DNA of 64,000 bases. Source: Desulfoferrobacter suflitae. GTDB lineage: Bacteria; Desulfobacterota; Syntrophobacteria; Syntrophobacterales; Syntrophobacteraceae. This document shows positions 15,745 to 23,673 of this stretch, piece after piece. The position numbers were made by a program, and so were the translations under genes. The notes beneath the pieces were generated by a model. That model ran no database searches. It had not been told where the DNA came from and saw only the letters and a list, made by a program, of their open reading frames with translations. Within the stretch, counting starts at the first letter, position 1. Every line of letters starts with the position of its first letter. The stretch is taken from NCBI RefSeq assembly GCF_022603395.1, contig NZ_JAIBKA010000011.1:109141-173140 (forward strand), in the 5' to 3' direction.

Positions 15745-16798
15745 GATTTTGTCCTTGCAGGTTTTGTACTGCCTTGCGGATATCAATGGAGACGGGACAG
15801 TTGCGAATGCATCGTCCGCATCCGCAGCAGGCGATCAAACCTTGATATTTCTCGGGAAAGTAGCTGAATTTGTGACCCACTCTGTTCCGGTAGCGCTCCA
15901 GGCGGCTGGGGCGCGGATTATGGCCACTTGCTTCCAGGGTGTAGGTGAAAAACATGCAGGAGTCCCAGGAACGTATGCGCTCGCCGTGTTTGTCTTTCAT
16001 CTCATCGGTGATGCTGAAGCAGTAACAGGTGGGGCACACAAAGGTGCAGATTCCGCAGCTGAGACACTGTCCGGCCACTTCCTGCCAGTAGTTCGTGTCG
16101 GCAAAGCGCTGCAGGAAATGCTGTTGGCATTGATCGACCGCCAGATTGCCCACTTGTTGCCTGGCCGCTTCTTCCTGGACTTTTCCGGCGGCGGCCACGT
16201 GCAGCTCGGTAGCCGCTTCCTGCAGCCATGCCATAACGGGATGCGCCCGGTCGCTGAGTGCTTCCACTACGTAGCCAGCGGCGATGGGAGTGATCCACAG
16301 ATCGCTGCCCGTCCTGTCGGTCGGGCCGCTGCCCACGGAGGAGCAAAAGCAGGCGGAATCCTGCTGCCCACAAACCATCGTGGCAAACAGCGTCTGTTCG
16401 CGCCGGGCGGCGTATATTCCGTCCACAAACGGTCCCGCAGAAAAGACCTGATCCAGAACCAGAAAGCCCTTCACGTCACAGGGGCGAGCGCCAAAAATAA
16501 GCGTTGGCGCCGGCGGGTGCGGGTCCTCCAGTTGCACCTTCTGCCGCGAAGGTTCATCCGCACTTTTTCGGTAGTCAAAGCGAAACAGGGCTTCCACCTG
16601 GGGCAGCACCACTTGTTTGGGGCCCAAAGTGGTCTGATGGTCCAGCACCAGTGTCATGCCGGGTCGATAGGGTGCAAATTGGATCACCCTTTTCTGGTCC
16701 TTGGATGCAACAGGAACCCAGACATCGAGTTGCTCAGAAATTCTGTCCAGAGCTGAATTCAGTTGATCAAAAGCAATGAACTTGATTGCGGTGTCCAC
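15731..16798 (-). CDS. flxB: FlxB: iron-sulfur subunit (4Fe-4S, sulfhydrogenase beta-like)
   Basis: A soluble protein of about 355 residues of the HydB/AsrA type. Two [4Fe-4S] motifs lie in the C-terminal half: CLSCGICTFVCPTC and CCGCGRCIRNCPVSIDIR. They relay electrons from the FlxA flavin toward FlxC, FlxD and HdrA. Start selection: the frame opens at a TTG at 16813, but a GTG at 16798 has AAGGA seven bases upstream and is preferred. It overlaps flxA by 14 bases and follows flxC by about 50 bases. Gene order flxD-flxC-flxB-flxA after hdrCBA supports the assignment. Confidence 0.85.
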   Translation of the reverse strand: MDTAIKFIAFDQLNSALDRISEQLDVWVPVASKDQKRVIQFAPYRPGMTLVLDHQTTLGPKQVVLPQVEALFRFDYRKSADEPSRQKVQLEDPHPPAPTLIFGARPCDVKGFLVLDQVFSAGPFVDGIYAARREQTLFATMVCGQQDSACFCSSVGSGPTDRTGSDLWITPIAAGYVVEALSDRAHPVMAWLQEAATELHVAAAGKVQEEAARQQVGNLAVDQCQQHFLQRFADTNYWQEVAGQCLSCGICTFVCPTCYCFSITDEMKDKHGERIRSWDSCMFFTYTLEASGHNPRPSRLERYRNRVGHKFSYFPEKYQGLIACCGCGRCIRNCPVSIDIRKAVQNLQGQNHACS

Positions 16799-16849
16799 TC
16801 GAACGTCCTTCAAATTCTTACAGGTTAGGTCGACAAGATGATTCCTCTG

Positions 16850-17818
16850 TCAGATCCCCGTCTCGCCGGCGTCGAAGGTCAGCAGCGGGGGCACTCTTTG
16901 GGGATCGAGGCCGGCTTCGAAGTCAAGCAATTCCAGGGTGATCTTATTCAATGCCTCCTTGATCAGGGCGACGGGAATCTCCATGGGGCACACTCTTTCA
17001 CACTCACCGCATTCGGTGCAGCGACCGGCCAAATGCAGGGCATGGATAAAATGAAACATGAACTTCTCCGGCAAATGCATATACTGGGTGAGCCATTTGG
17101 GGTCGCGCGTTTCCGCAATACAGCGATCCTGGCAGACACAAAGGGGGCACGCGTTGCGGCAGGCATAGCAGCGCAGACATCGATCCAGTTCGCCCTGCCA
17201 GAAAGCGAGTCGTTCCTGCAGGGAGAGACGCTCGATGGCGGCGACATCGTTATAGGCTTCATGAGCGTCGGTTCTCGGGGTCAGCGGGTCGCCGACGAGG
17301 ACATCGTGGATGAGTGGATTGGGATAGCGACAGCGCCGGCACTTGCGCATAAGAACCTCATCCAGGGGAAAGTGTAGTACTCCGGCCGCGCTTTTCAATG
17401 CTACCTGCTCGGCATTGACCTGCACCGACAAAATCCTGGCCGCACCGGACAGAGCGTGTAATTTTCGCAGGTCCACAATTCCCTTGCACGGCATCCCAAT
17501 GATATAAAACCGCTCTCGTGCCACCAGGTTTTCCTGCAGGAGGGCGATCAGTGAACGGCTGTCGCAGCCTTTCACACAGACGCCGATTTTCTTGTCGTCC
17601 TTGCCGCTGCTTGCAGCAAAGTGCTTTGCCACATATACGGCGAGATTCTGGGTACACCACGGATTCCAGATGAGCTTGGAGATTTCCGCAGAATCCCGAA
17701 TGAATACCGGGGTTGTGTGCAGGTCATCGTAGCCGGCTTGCCAGCCGATCAACAGCTCCAGATCAGGCCATGCCTGCTCTGCTTTTTTGTGCAGTTCCGA
17801 ACGAAGGTCTGAATTCAC
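16850..17818 (-). CDS. flxC: FlxC: iron-sulfur subunit
   Basis: A 322-residue protein read from a GTG at 17818 with AAGGAA upstream. The N-terminal two thirds resemble the coenzyme F420 hydrogenase beta/HdrC-linked fold, with several isolated Cys (VCVKGCDSRS, CKGIVD, RKCRRCRYPNP). The C terminus carries two ferredoxin-type motifs, CLRCYACRNACPLCVC and CTECGECERVCPMEIP. It should bridge FlxB and the MvhD-like FlxD in the NADH-dependent bifurcating complex. The gap to flxD is 107 bases, the largest within the flx block. Confidence 0.85.
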   Translation of the reverse strand: MNSDLRSELHKKAEQAWPDLELLIGWQAGYDDLHTTPVFIRDSAEISKLIWNPWCTQNLAVYVAKHFAASSGKDDKKIGVCVKGCDSRSLIALLQENLVARERFYIIGMPCKGIVDLRKLHALSGAARILSVQVNAEQVALKSAAGVLHFPLDEVLMRKCRRCRYPNPLIHDVLVGDPLTPRTDAHEAYNDVAAIERLSLQERLAFWQGELDRCLRCYACRNACPLCVCQDRCIAETRDPKWLTQYMHLPEKFMFHFIHALHLAGRCTECGECERVCPMEIPVALIKEALNKITLELLDFEAGLDPQRVPPLLTFDAGETGI

Positions 17819-17925
17819 GATGCTTCCTTGCGTCTCTTTGATCCAATGTGCAGTTTGGTTTGCCGGTCTGCCGCTGACAAAATGCTACGCAGGCATCCTG
17901 CCAAGCCTGTCCGCTATGTTTTTGT

Positions 17926-18387
17926 TTAAGCTGTTGCAGCGGCTGCCGATTTTCCGGTTACTCCGGGATTGGGACCGAGGGATCGAATCTGTTCGGAAAA
18001 TTCGGTCACCACTTGTTGCCAGCGCTGTCCTTCGGACGCTGAAACCCATGTGTAGCGAAACCTGTCCCCATCGATTCCCATAAACGGCAGCATACGTTTC
18101 AGGACTTCCAACCGCCGCCGTGCATACAGGTTTCCCACGGCATAGTGGCAATCCTTGGGATGACAGCCGGAAACCAGCACGCCATCCGCACCCAGAATAA
18201 GCGACCGGGCAATGAACAGGGGATCCATGCGTCCCGTGCAGGGAACACGGATGATGCGCAGATCCGTTGGTTGCTTGAAGCGACACACCCCGGCCGTATC
18301 CGCTCCTCCATAGGAGCACCAGTTACAGAGAAACCCGACGATGGTCAGGGCCTGCTTGTGAGCGGGGTTATCGTGTGATTGCGTCAT
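17926..18387 (-). CDS. flxD: FlxD: MvhD-family [2Fe-2S] hydrogenase delta-type subunit
   Basis: A 153-residue MvhD-family protein that docks on HdrA and feeds it electrons. Conserved Cys: FLCNWCSYGGADTAG, VPCTGRMDP and SGCHPKDCHY. The SGCH position carries an ordinary Cys, unlike the selenocysteine copy at 26.8-27.6 kb. It lies 15 bases downstream of hdrA, which fits the physical contact of the two products. In FlxABCD complexes this subunit hands electrons to the HdrA flavin where bifurcation takes place. Confidence 0.9.
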   Translation of the reverse strand: MTQSHDNPAHKQALTIVGFLCNWCSYGGADTAGVCRFKQPTDLRIIRVPCTGRMDPLFIARSLILGADGVLVSGCHPKDCHYAVGNLYARRRLEVLKRMLPFMGIDGDRFRYTWVSASEGQRWQQVVTEFSEQIRSLGPNPGVTGKSAAAATA

Positions 18388-18402
18388 ATGAATAGGTCCT
18401 CT

Positions 18403-20361
18403 CTAGGCACACAGCACATCGATTTCGGCGAGAATCTGGTTGTCGGTGCAGTGCTGCAATTGAACGGCTTTGGGTGGACAAGTGGCGTTGCACAGGCCGC
18501 ACCCCTGGCAAACACTGGGCAGCACCTCGGCTTTTTGGATTCCACCACGCAGTTCCTTCCACTGAATGGCGCCGAACGGACAGACCTGGATGCACTTGCC
18601 GCAGGCGACACATGCGCGTTCATTGACCAGGGCCACCTGCGGGCTGGTTTCTATGGTATCGCGTGAAAAGAGTGCCTGTACCTTGGCGGCGGCGGCGCTG
18701 CCCTGCGCCACCGAGGAAGGAATGTCCTTGGGGCCCTGGCAAACCCCCGCCAGGTACACCCCCGCCGTGTTGGTTTCCACCGGCCGCAGCTTGGGATGGC
18801 TCTCCATGTAAAAGCCGTACTGATCGTAGGAAATGCGCAATTTTTCAGCCAGTTCCCTCGCTCCGGCGGAGGCCTCGACCCCCGTTGCAAGCACTACCAG
18901 ATCCGCTTCCACTTCCACCTGGGCACCCAGCAATGTATCCGCTCCCTGGACGATCAAATGATTGTTTTTCGGGTAGATTTTGCCAACCCGACCGCGAATA
19001 TAGTTCACGCCGTACTCTTCCTGCGCACGACGGACAAACTCGTCGTAATTCTTGCCGGGCGAACGGATGTCCATGTAGAACACGTAGCAGTTGGAGTCAG
19101 GCAGGTGATCGCGGGTCAAAATGGCCTGTTTGGCAATGTACATGCAGCAGACGCCGGAGCAATAAGGCCGGTCGACGGAGGCATCGCGCGAGCCCACACA
19201 GGCGATGAACACGATATTCCTCGGCTGCCTGCCGTCCGATGGACGCTGGATGTGACCCCCAAACGGGCCCGAAGCGCTCAGGATACGCTCATATTGCAGA
19301 CCGCTGATGACATCGGGGAACCGTCCCCCACCGTATTCTCCATAGGAGGAATGATCAAACAGATCGAAACCGGTGGCCACAATGATGGCCCCGAAATCCT
19401 CGCTGATGAATTCATCCTCCATCTCATAGTCGATGGCACCGACCGGGCAGATCTTCTTGCAGACGCCGCACTTTCCCCGGGTGAACTGGCGGCAGTGCTC
19501 CTTATCAATGGTGGCCTTCTTGGGGATGGCCTGGGGAAAGGGGATGCCGATGGCACGTGTATTTCCAAGGTCCTCGTTGAAATGGTCCGGGACCTTTTTG
19601 GCCGGGCACTTTTCCATGCAAAGTCCACAGCCAGTGCACAGGTTCCAATCGACACAGGTGGCTTTTCTCCTGATTTGAACGGAAAAATTGCCGATATAGC
19701 CGGCAACCGATTCCACCTCGCTACAGGCGTAGAGACGAATGTTTTCCTTCTGCGCCACGTCGACCATTTTGGGTCCAAGGATGCATGAAGAGCAGTCTAT
19801 GGTCGGAAACGTCTTGTCCAGTTTTGCCATCTTGCCGCCGATGGAGGGCTGGCGCTCCACCAAAACCACTTCCAGTCCCCCTTCGGCACAGTCCAGTGCC
19901 GCCTGGATTCCAGCCACGCCACCGCCGATCACCAGAACTCTTTTGTTGATGGCAACCCTGGAAGGGGACAGCGGATGATTGAAGCGCAGTTTGGCAACCG
20001 CCATGTGGACCAGTTCGGCGGCCTTCCTGGTATTGGCTTGGCGGTCATTGCTGATCCACGAGACATGTTCGCGGATGTTTGCCATCTCAAACATGAATCG
20101 ATTCAGGCCGGCTTTTTCCACTGCCCGGCGAAACGTAGGTTCATGCATCCGCGGCGAACAGGCCGCCACCACCACGCCCTGCAGATTTTCTTCCTGGATG
20201 GCGCGCTGAATTTGCTGTTGCCCGGGCTCAGAGCAGGTGTACATGTAGCTGGTGGCGTACACCACGTCAGGATGCTGAAGAGCCTCCCGCGCCACTGCCT
20301 CGGTTTCCACTGTGCTGGCGATGTTGGTTCCACATTGACAGACAAAAACCCCAATGCGCAT
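18403..20361 (-). CDS. hdrA: HdrA: flavin-containing subunit of heterodisulfide reductase-like complex
   Basis: A 652-residue HdrA, the electron-bifurcating flavoprotein of the Flx-Hdr complex. Order: N-terminal ferredoxin-like start (MRIGVFVCQCG), FAD loop VIGGGVAGIQAALD (about 153-166), the HdrA-specific cluster motif TIDCSSCIL, two inserted ferredoxin motifs (CTGCGLCMEKCP; CGVCKKICPVGAID), a thioredoxin-reductase-like domain with CVGSRDASVDRPYCSGVCC, and two C-terminal [4Fe-4S] motifs (CVACGKCIQVCPFGAI; CQGCGLCNATCP). All ligands are present and no UGA occurs. It is the single-module form, in contrast to the doubled HdrA proteins at 23.7, 27.7 and 34.2 kb. Downstream of hdrB and 15 bases upstream of flxD. 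Confidence 0.93.
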   Translation of the reverse strand: MRIGVFVCQCGTNIASTVETEAVAREALQHPDVVYATSYMYTCSEPGQQQIQRAIQEENLQGVVVAACSPRMHEPTFRRAVEKAGLNRFMFEMANIREHVSWISNDRQANTRKAAELVHMAVAKLRFNHPLSPSRVAINKRVLVIGGGVAGIQAALDCAEGGLEVVLVERQPSIGGKMAKLDKTFPTIDCSSCILGPKMVDVAQKENIRLYACSEVESVAGYIGNFSVQIRRKATCVDWNLCTGCGLCMEKCPAKKVPDHFNEDLGNTRAIGIPFPQAIPKKATIDKEHCRQFTRGKCGVCKKICPVGAIDYEMEDEFISEDFGAIIVATGFDLFDHSSYGEYGGGRFPDVISGLQYERILSASGPFGGHIQRPSDGRQPRNIVFIACVGSRDASVDRPYCSGVCCMYIAKQAILTRDHLPDSNCYVFYMDIRSPGKNYDEFVRRAQEEYGVNYIRGRVGKIYPKNNHLIVQGADTLLGAQVEVEADLVVLATGVEASAGARELAEKLRISYDQYGFYMESHPKLRPVETNTAGVYLAGVCQGPKDIPSSVAQGSAAAAKVQALFSRDTIETSPQVALVNERACVACGKCIQVCPFGAIQWKELRGGIQKAEVLPSVCQGCGLCNATCPPKAVQLQHCTDNQILAEIDVLCA

Positions 20362-20429
20362 AAAATTATCCTGTTGGCAGGTGCTCGAAGTTCAAAGCTG
20401 AAGGCCGAAGCGGGAAGCCCTTTGAGCCC

Positions 20430-21332
20430 TCAGCTTTGAGCTTTTTCCAAGTGATCACGTTCAACCGCCGGTGCCGTCAGGGGCCAATCCGGCTCAACAA
20501 ACAATTTATCCCAAGCGAGCTGTTCGGGTTCAAGGCCGAGAGCCAATCCGAGCAGCTGCGTGATATACACGACCGGTATATCAAAACGGCGCTTCCAGTA
20601 GCGGTTCACCTGCGATTGGCGCAGATCGAGATTCTGCTGGCACAAGGGACAGGCCACGACGATGGCTTGTGCGCCAAGACCTGCCGCCATGTCGAGGATT
20701 CGCCCTGTAAGTCGAGCGACGATCTGGTTGCGTGTGACCCCGTAGGTAGCGCCGCAGCATTCCGTCTTGTAGGGAAAATCGACCAGTTTCGCTCCCGCCC
20801 CAACGAGCAGCTCATCCATGGAAATGGGATTTTCCGGGTCGTCAAACTCGGCAAACTGCGCCGGCCTCGACAGCAGGCAGCCGTAATAGGGCGCCAATAC
20901 AAGATCGTTCAGGGGACGGATCACACGCCGGGAGATCTCGTCGACCCCAATGATTTCATAGAGCAGTTGCAAGATGGATATGGCTTTAATGTGCCCCGTA
21001 AAGGGCATTGCCAAAATCTCCAGGAAGACGTCCCGCTCGCTCTGGTTGTGAAATGCCTGCAACGCCCCTTTGAGGGACTTAAGGCAGCCCGGACAGGGTG
21101 TCATGGCAAGCTCGCAACCGGTCGACTCGGCGATGGCCAGGTTGCGCCCAGCCAGCACTGCCGACAGCAGCGCATCGTGGGAATGGGCCGGTGTGGAACC
21201 GCAGCAGCTCCAATCGGGAATTTCCACCAGTTCTACATCGAGAGCCTCGCAGACCGCCCGGGTTGAAGTGTCGTATTCAATCGCCAAACCTTCCAGCGAG
21301 CATCCCTGATAGTATGCTATACGTCGTTTCAT
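20430..21332 (-). CDS. hdrB: HdrB: CCG-domain subunit (non-cubane cluster, disulfide site)
   Basis: A 300-residue HdrB with two complete cysteine-rich CCG repeats: C11, C43, C44, C80, C83 (YYQGCSLEG, WSCCGS, CPGC) and C152, C192, C193, C228, C231 (YYGCLLS, ECCGATYG, CPLC). These bind the paired non-cubane [4Fe-4S] clusters that reduce disulfides; in sulfate reducers the substrate is thought to be DsrC trisulfide or another protein thiol rather than CoM-S-S-CoB. AAGAGA is upstream of the ATG at 21332. It sits directly after hdrC and before hdrA. Confidence 0.93.
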   Translation of the reverse strand: MKRRIAYYQGCSLEGLAIEYDTSTRAVCEALDVELVEIPDWSCCGSTPAHSHDALLSAVLAGRNLAIAESTGCELAMTPCPGCLKSLKGALQAFHNQSERDVFLEILAMPFTGHIKAISILQLLYEIIGVDEISRRVIRPLNDLVLAPYYGCLLSRPAQFAEFDDPENPISMDELLVGAGAKLVDFPYKTECCGATYGVTRNQIVARLTGRILDMAAGLGAQAIVVACPLCQQNLDLRQSQVNRYWKRRFDIPVVYITQLLGLALGLEPEQLAWDKLFVEPDWPLTAPAVERDHLEKAQS

Positions 21333-21350
21333 GTGCTGGTTTCTCTTTGC

Positions 21351-21992
21351 TTATTCGCATTCGTCGGGGTGGCTGTCGCCTTCCACAGGCTGCGTCAACC
21401 CTGCCTGCCGCAGTTCCTCAGTGCGCTTGAGCTGATGAGCTTCAAACCTGTGAAAAATCGCGGCTACCTGCTTCCGTCCTTTGATGCGCTGAGGCAAGAA
21501 GGCCAATTTGCCTTTCTTGAGAACTCGAGGCGCGAGGTCCATATCGGTGAAAGGCTTCCCGGCCTTCAGGCTGAACATTGGCAGGAGGCCGGTTTCGAAC
21601 ACCCTGCCGAATGCTTTGATGGACTCCAAAAACTCATGATAGAAAAGCTCAATGTCCCTTTCCGCCACCATGTTTTCCTGTCGGGACATGATACGGAGAG
21701 TTTCCATGATCCGGGCCACATCGAGGTTGTTGGGGCAACGCGTGGTGCAAGCCTGGCATGTGGCGCACAGCCAAATGGAACGGGACTGGAGCACGGCTTT
21801 TTTTTGTCCCAACTGAACGAGGCGCATGATCTGGTTGACAGGGTAGTCATAGACATGGGTGTATGCGCAGCTGGCCGTGCAATTGCCGCACTGGTAGCAT
21901 TTGCTGATGTGCTGCCCGCTGGCCTCTTCCACTTTGCTGATAAATCCGATGTCGCAGGTTTGTTGAATGGCTAACGTGTGGATTCGTTCCAT
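21351..21992 (-). CDS. hdrC: HdrC: two-cluster iron-sulfur subunit
   Basis: A 213-residue HdrC with two [4Fe-4S] motifs, C32/C35/C38/C42 (CYQCGNCTASC) and C76/C79/C82/C86 (CATCQACTTRC), forming the wire between HdrA and HdrB. The C-terminal half is helical and charged. First gene of the hdrCBA-flxDCBA block, separated by 182 bases from the GAF-protein gene upstream. That gap contains GC-rich dyads, so a separate promoter or a processing point there is possible. No sigma-54 motif was found in it. Confidence 0.92.
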   Translation of the reverse strand: MERIHTLAIQQTCDIGFISKVEEASGQHISKCYQCGNCTASCAYTHVYDYPVNQIMRLVQLGQKKAVLQSRSIWLCATCQACTTRCPNNLDVARIMETLRIMSRQENMVAERDIELFYHEFLESIKAFGRVFETGLLPMFSLKAGKPFTDMDLAPRVLKKGKLAFLPQRIKGRKQVAAIFHRFEAHQLKRTEELRQAGLTQPVEGDSHPDECE

Positions 21993-22174
21993 TACCGCTC
22001 TATGTCCTCGATTGCATCACTTGTGAGAGTGTCTTTTGGCGCAGGCTGGGCTGAGTCACGCGCCTTGCGTTTATTTGCCCCGGCGGTTGCTTTGCCGGGT
22101 TTCGTACCTCGATCCACCCTGGAGCCCGGGGCCGCTTTCCCGGGATCCGGCAGATGCCGCCATGCGCCGTTTGC

Positions 22175-23230
22175 TCAGTGACTGCTGCCGTTGTAGTCGA
22201 AGTCGATCAGCAGCTGCTGATATTCATACTTGAGCTTCTGATAAATACGTGCATTCTCAATGGCAAAGGCGCACTGCTGAGCGACCGCGTTGGCGAACTG
22301 TATCTCGCGGTTGGTGAAAGGCGGACGGTCGGCGGTGAACAGCCGCAGAACACCAATAACCTTGCTGCGCACGACAAGCGGGATGGAAAGTATCCTGCGA
22401 ATGCCTTCCTCAATGACTTCGGCCTGATATTGCAGGCGAGGGTCGGTGAGCACATCGTCGATGACCACGATTTTCCCCGCCATGTTTTCGGCGATACTTT
22501 TTTGTGCGTCCACGGGCCCCTTGTTCAGAAACTCCTGGCTGAGGCCAAAGGATTGCGCCAGGTAGAGCTTTTGCGTCTTGGGATCCAGCAGACGCACGGT
22601 GCAGCCTTTTCCACCCAACAGCTGCGCGACCTTTTGCACCACAAATTCCAGCACTTTGTTAATGTTCAAGGTGGCATTGATGGTGCTGCTGATATCCTGA
22701 AAGCTCTTCAAATATTCGCGCTCACGCTCGATGGTTTGATCCATGTTACGGCGCGCGTTGAAGGCGAGAATGCCGCGGCCGGCCAGCGCCTCGGCGAAGC
22801 TCAGCTCGGTCCTGGTGAATTCGCGCGGTTCCGGAGCACACAGCACCACCAACGCGAGGGACTTCTGGTTCACTTCGATGGGGACGGCGGCAACCGAGCG
22901 AATCCCCTCGATGAGCATGGCTTCACGTTCCGGTGTGAACTCGGCGTCCTTGAGACTGGGTAGACAACAGATATCTTCCGGTATCCTGAAACACAGGGTA
23001 TCAGGCGAACTTTCGGGTTCCCTGAACAAAAAATTTTCACTCAACCCGTAGCTCGAGAGCAACTCCAGGCGATCCGCATGCGGGTCGAGCATCTTGATCA
23101 GGCACCCCTTAAGCTGCAATGTCTCGGTGATGCGACGCGCAATGAGATTCATCACGCTGTAGGTGTCGGCGCCATCGCACAGGGCTCGCCCAACCTCCAC
23201 GAATGGAGTCAGGTAATCTATGGAACACAT
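22175..23230 (-). CDS. tandem GAF-domain protein
   Basis: A 351-residue soluble protein with two GAF domains (about residues 15-170 and 190-330) joined by a helix (REREYLKSFQDISSTINATLN). There is no kinase, cyclase, HTH or other output domain. Each GAF has Cys residues (DICCLPS, KGCLIK, KGCTVR) that could hold a cofactor or sense redox, but no specific binding set is recognisable. AAGGAGA precedes the ATG at 23230. It lies between the selenoprotein hdrA unit and hdrC on the same strand, so it may be a redox-state sensor of the Hdr operon acting by protein contact (inference). Confidence 0.75.
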   Translation of the reverse strand: MCSIDYLTPFVEVGRALCDGADTYSVMNLIARRITETLQLKGCLIKMLDPHADRLELLSSYGLSENFLFREPESSPDTLCFRIPEDICCLPSLKDAEFTPEREAMLIEGIRSVAAVPIEVNQKSLALVVLCAPEPREFTRTELSFAEALAGRGILAFNARRNMDQTIEREREYLKSFQDISSTINATLNINKVLEFVVQKVAQLLGGKGCTVRLLDPKTQKLYLAQSFGLSQEFLNKGPVDAQKSIAENMAGKIVVIDDVLTDPRLQYQAEVIEEGIRRILSIPLVVRSKVIGVLRLFTADRPPFTNREIQFANAVAQQCAFAIENARIYQKLKYEYQQLLIDFDYNGSSH

Positions 23231-23371
23231 TCGGCTTTTTCTCCTTATCCTACAATTGCGCGTTTTCCTGGATCACCTCGAATAGTGGCATTCTGCAAAC
23301 GATAGAGAGGGAACTGCCATGCCTCACGCCGGCGGTTCCCTAAAGGATCCGTGCAGGGGATGCCGGACCTG

Positions 23372-23638
23372 TCAGACCATGCGGCGCCAGTTGCTGGTAA
23401 GATCCAGATGCGCCGGCCTGCCGTTGGCCATTGGCCGCGGCGGTACCAGAATGCCCCGCTGGGTGAGCTCCTGGATGGCTGCCTGAAATTCTTCTTCGCT
23501 GCCGTTCCAGAGTTCCTTGGTTCGTTTAAGTGTCGGTGTCTGCCCCTCGTCCAAAAGAGAACAAATAAGAAGGTAAAGGGACGTTGCCGGCACACTCGCG
23601 CGCAAATGAAAAATGGTTCGATCCATGTGTGTGTGCAT
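23372..23638 (-). CDS. small hypothetical protein between hdrA(Sec) and the GAF gene
   Basis: An 88-residue protein read from an ATG at 23638 with a strong AAGGAGG five bases upstream; the frame extends eight residues further without a better start. It is predicted soluble and mostly helical with a Glu-rich middle (LWNGSEEEFQAAIQELTQRG) that looks like a small winged-helix or helix-turn-helix core followed by a short tail. I do not recognise the family. The 36-base spacing from the selenoprotein hdrA gene implies cotranscription, so a role as a small regulator or assembly protein is possible. Confidence 0.6.
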   Translation of the reverse strand: MHTHMDRTIFHLRASVPATSLYLLICSLLDEGQTPTLKRTKELWNGSEEEFQAAIQELTQRGILVPPRPMANGRPAHLDLTSNWRRMV

Positions 23639-23673
23639 GGTTTCCTCCTTCAGTTTGTGCAAGCAGAGGATCG

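Noticed and set aside
22037..22054. GG-N10-GC spacing on the plus strand in the gap before hdrC
   Set aside because: The -12 part is TGGGC rather than TTGC, and no gene follows on that strand.
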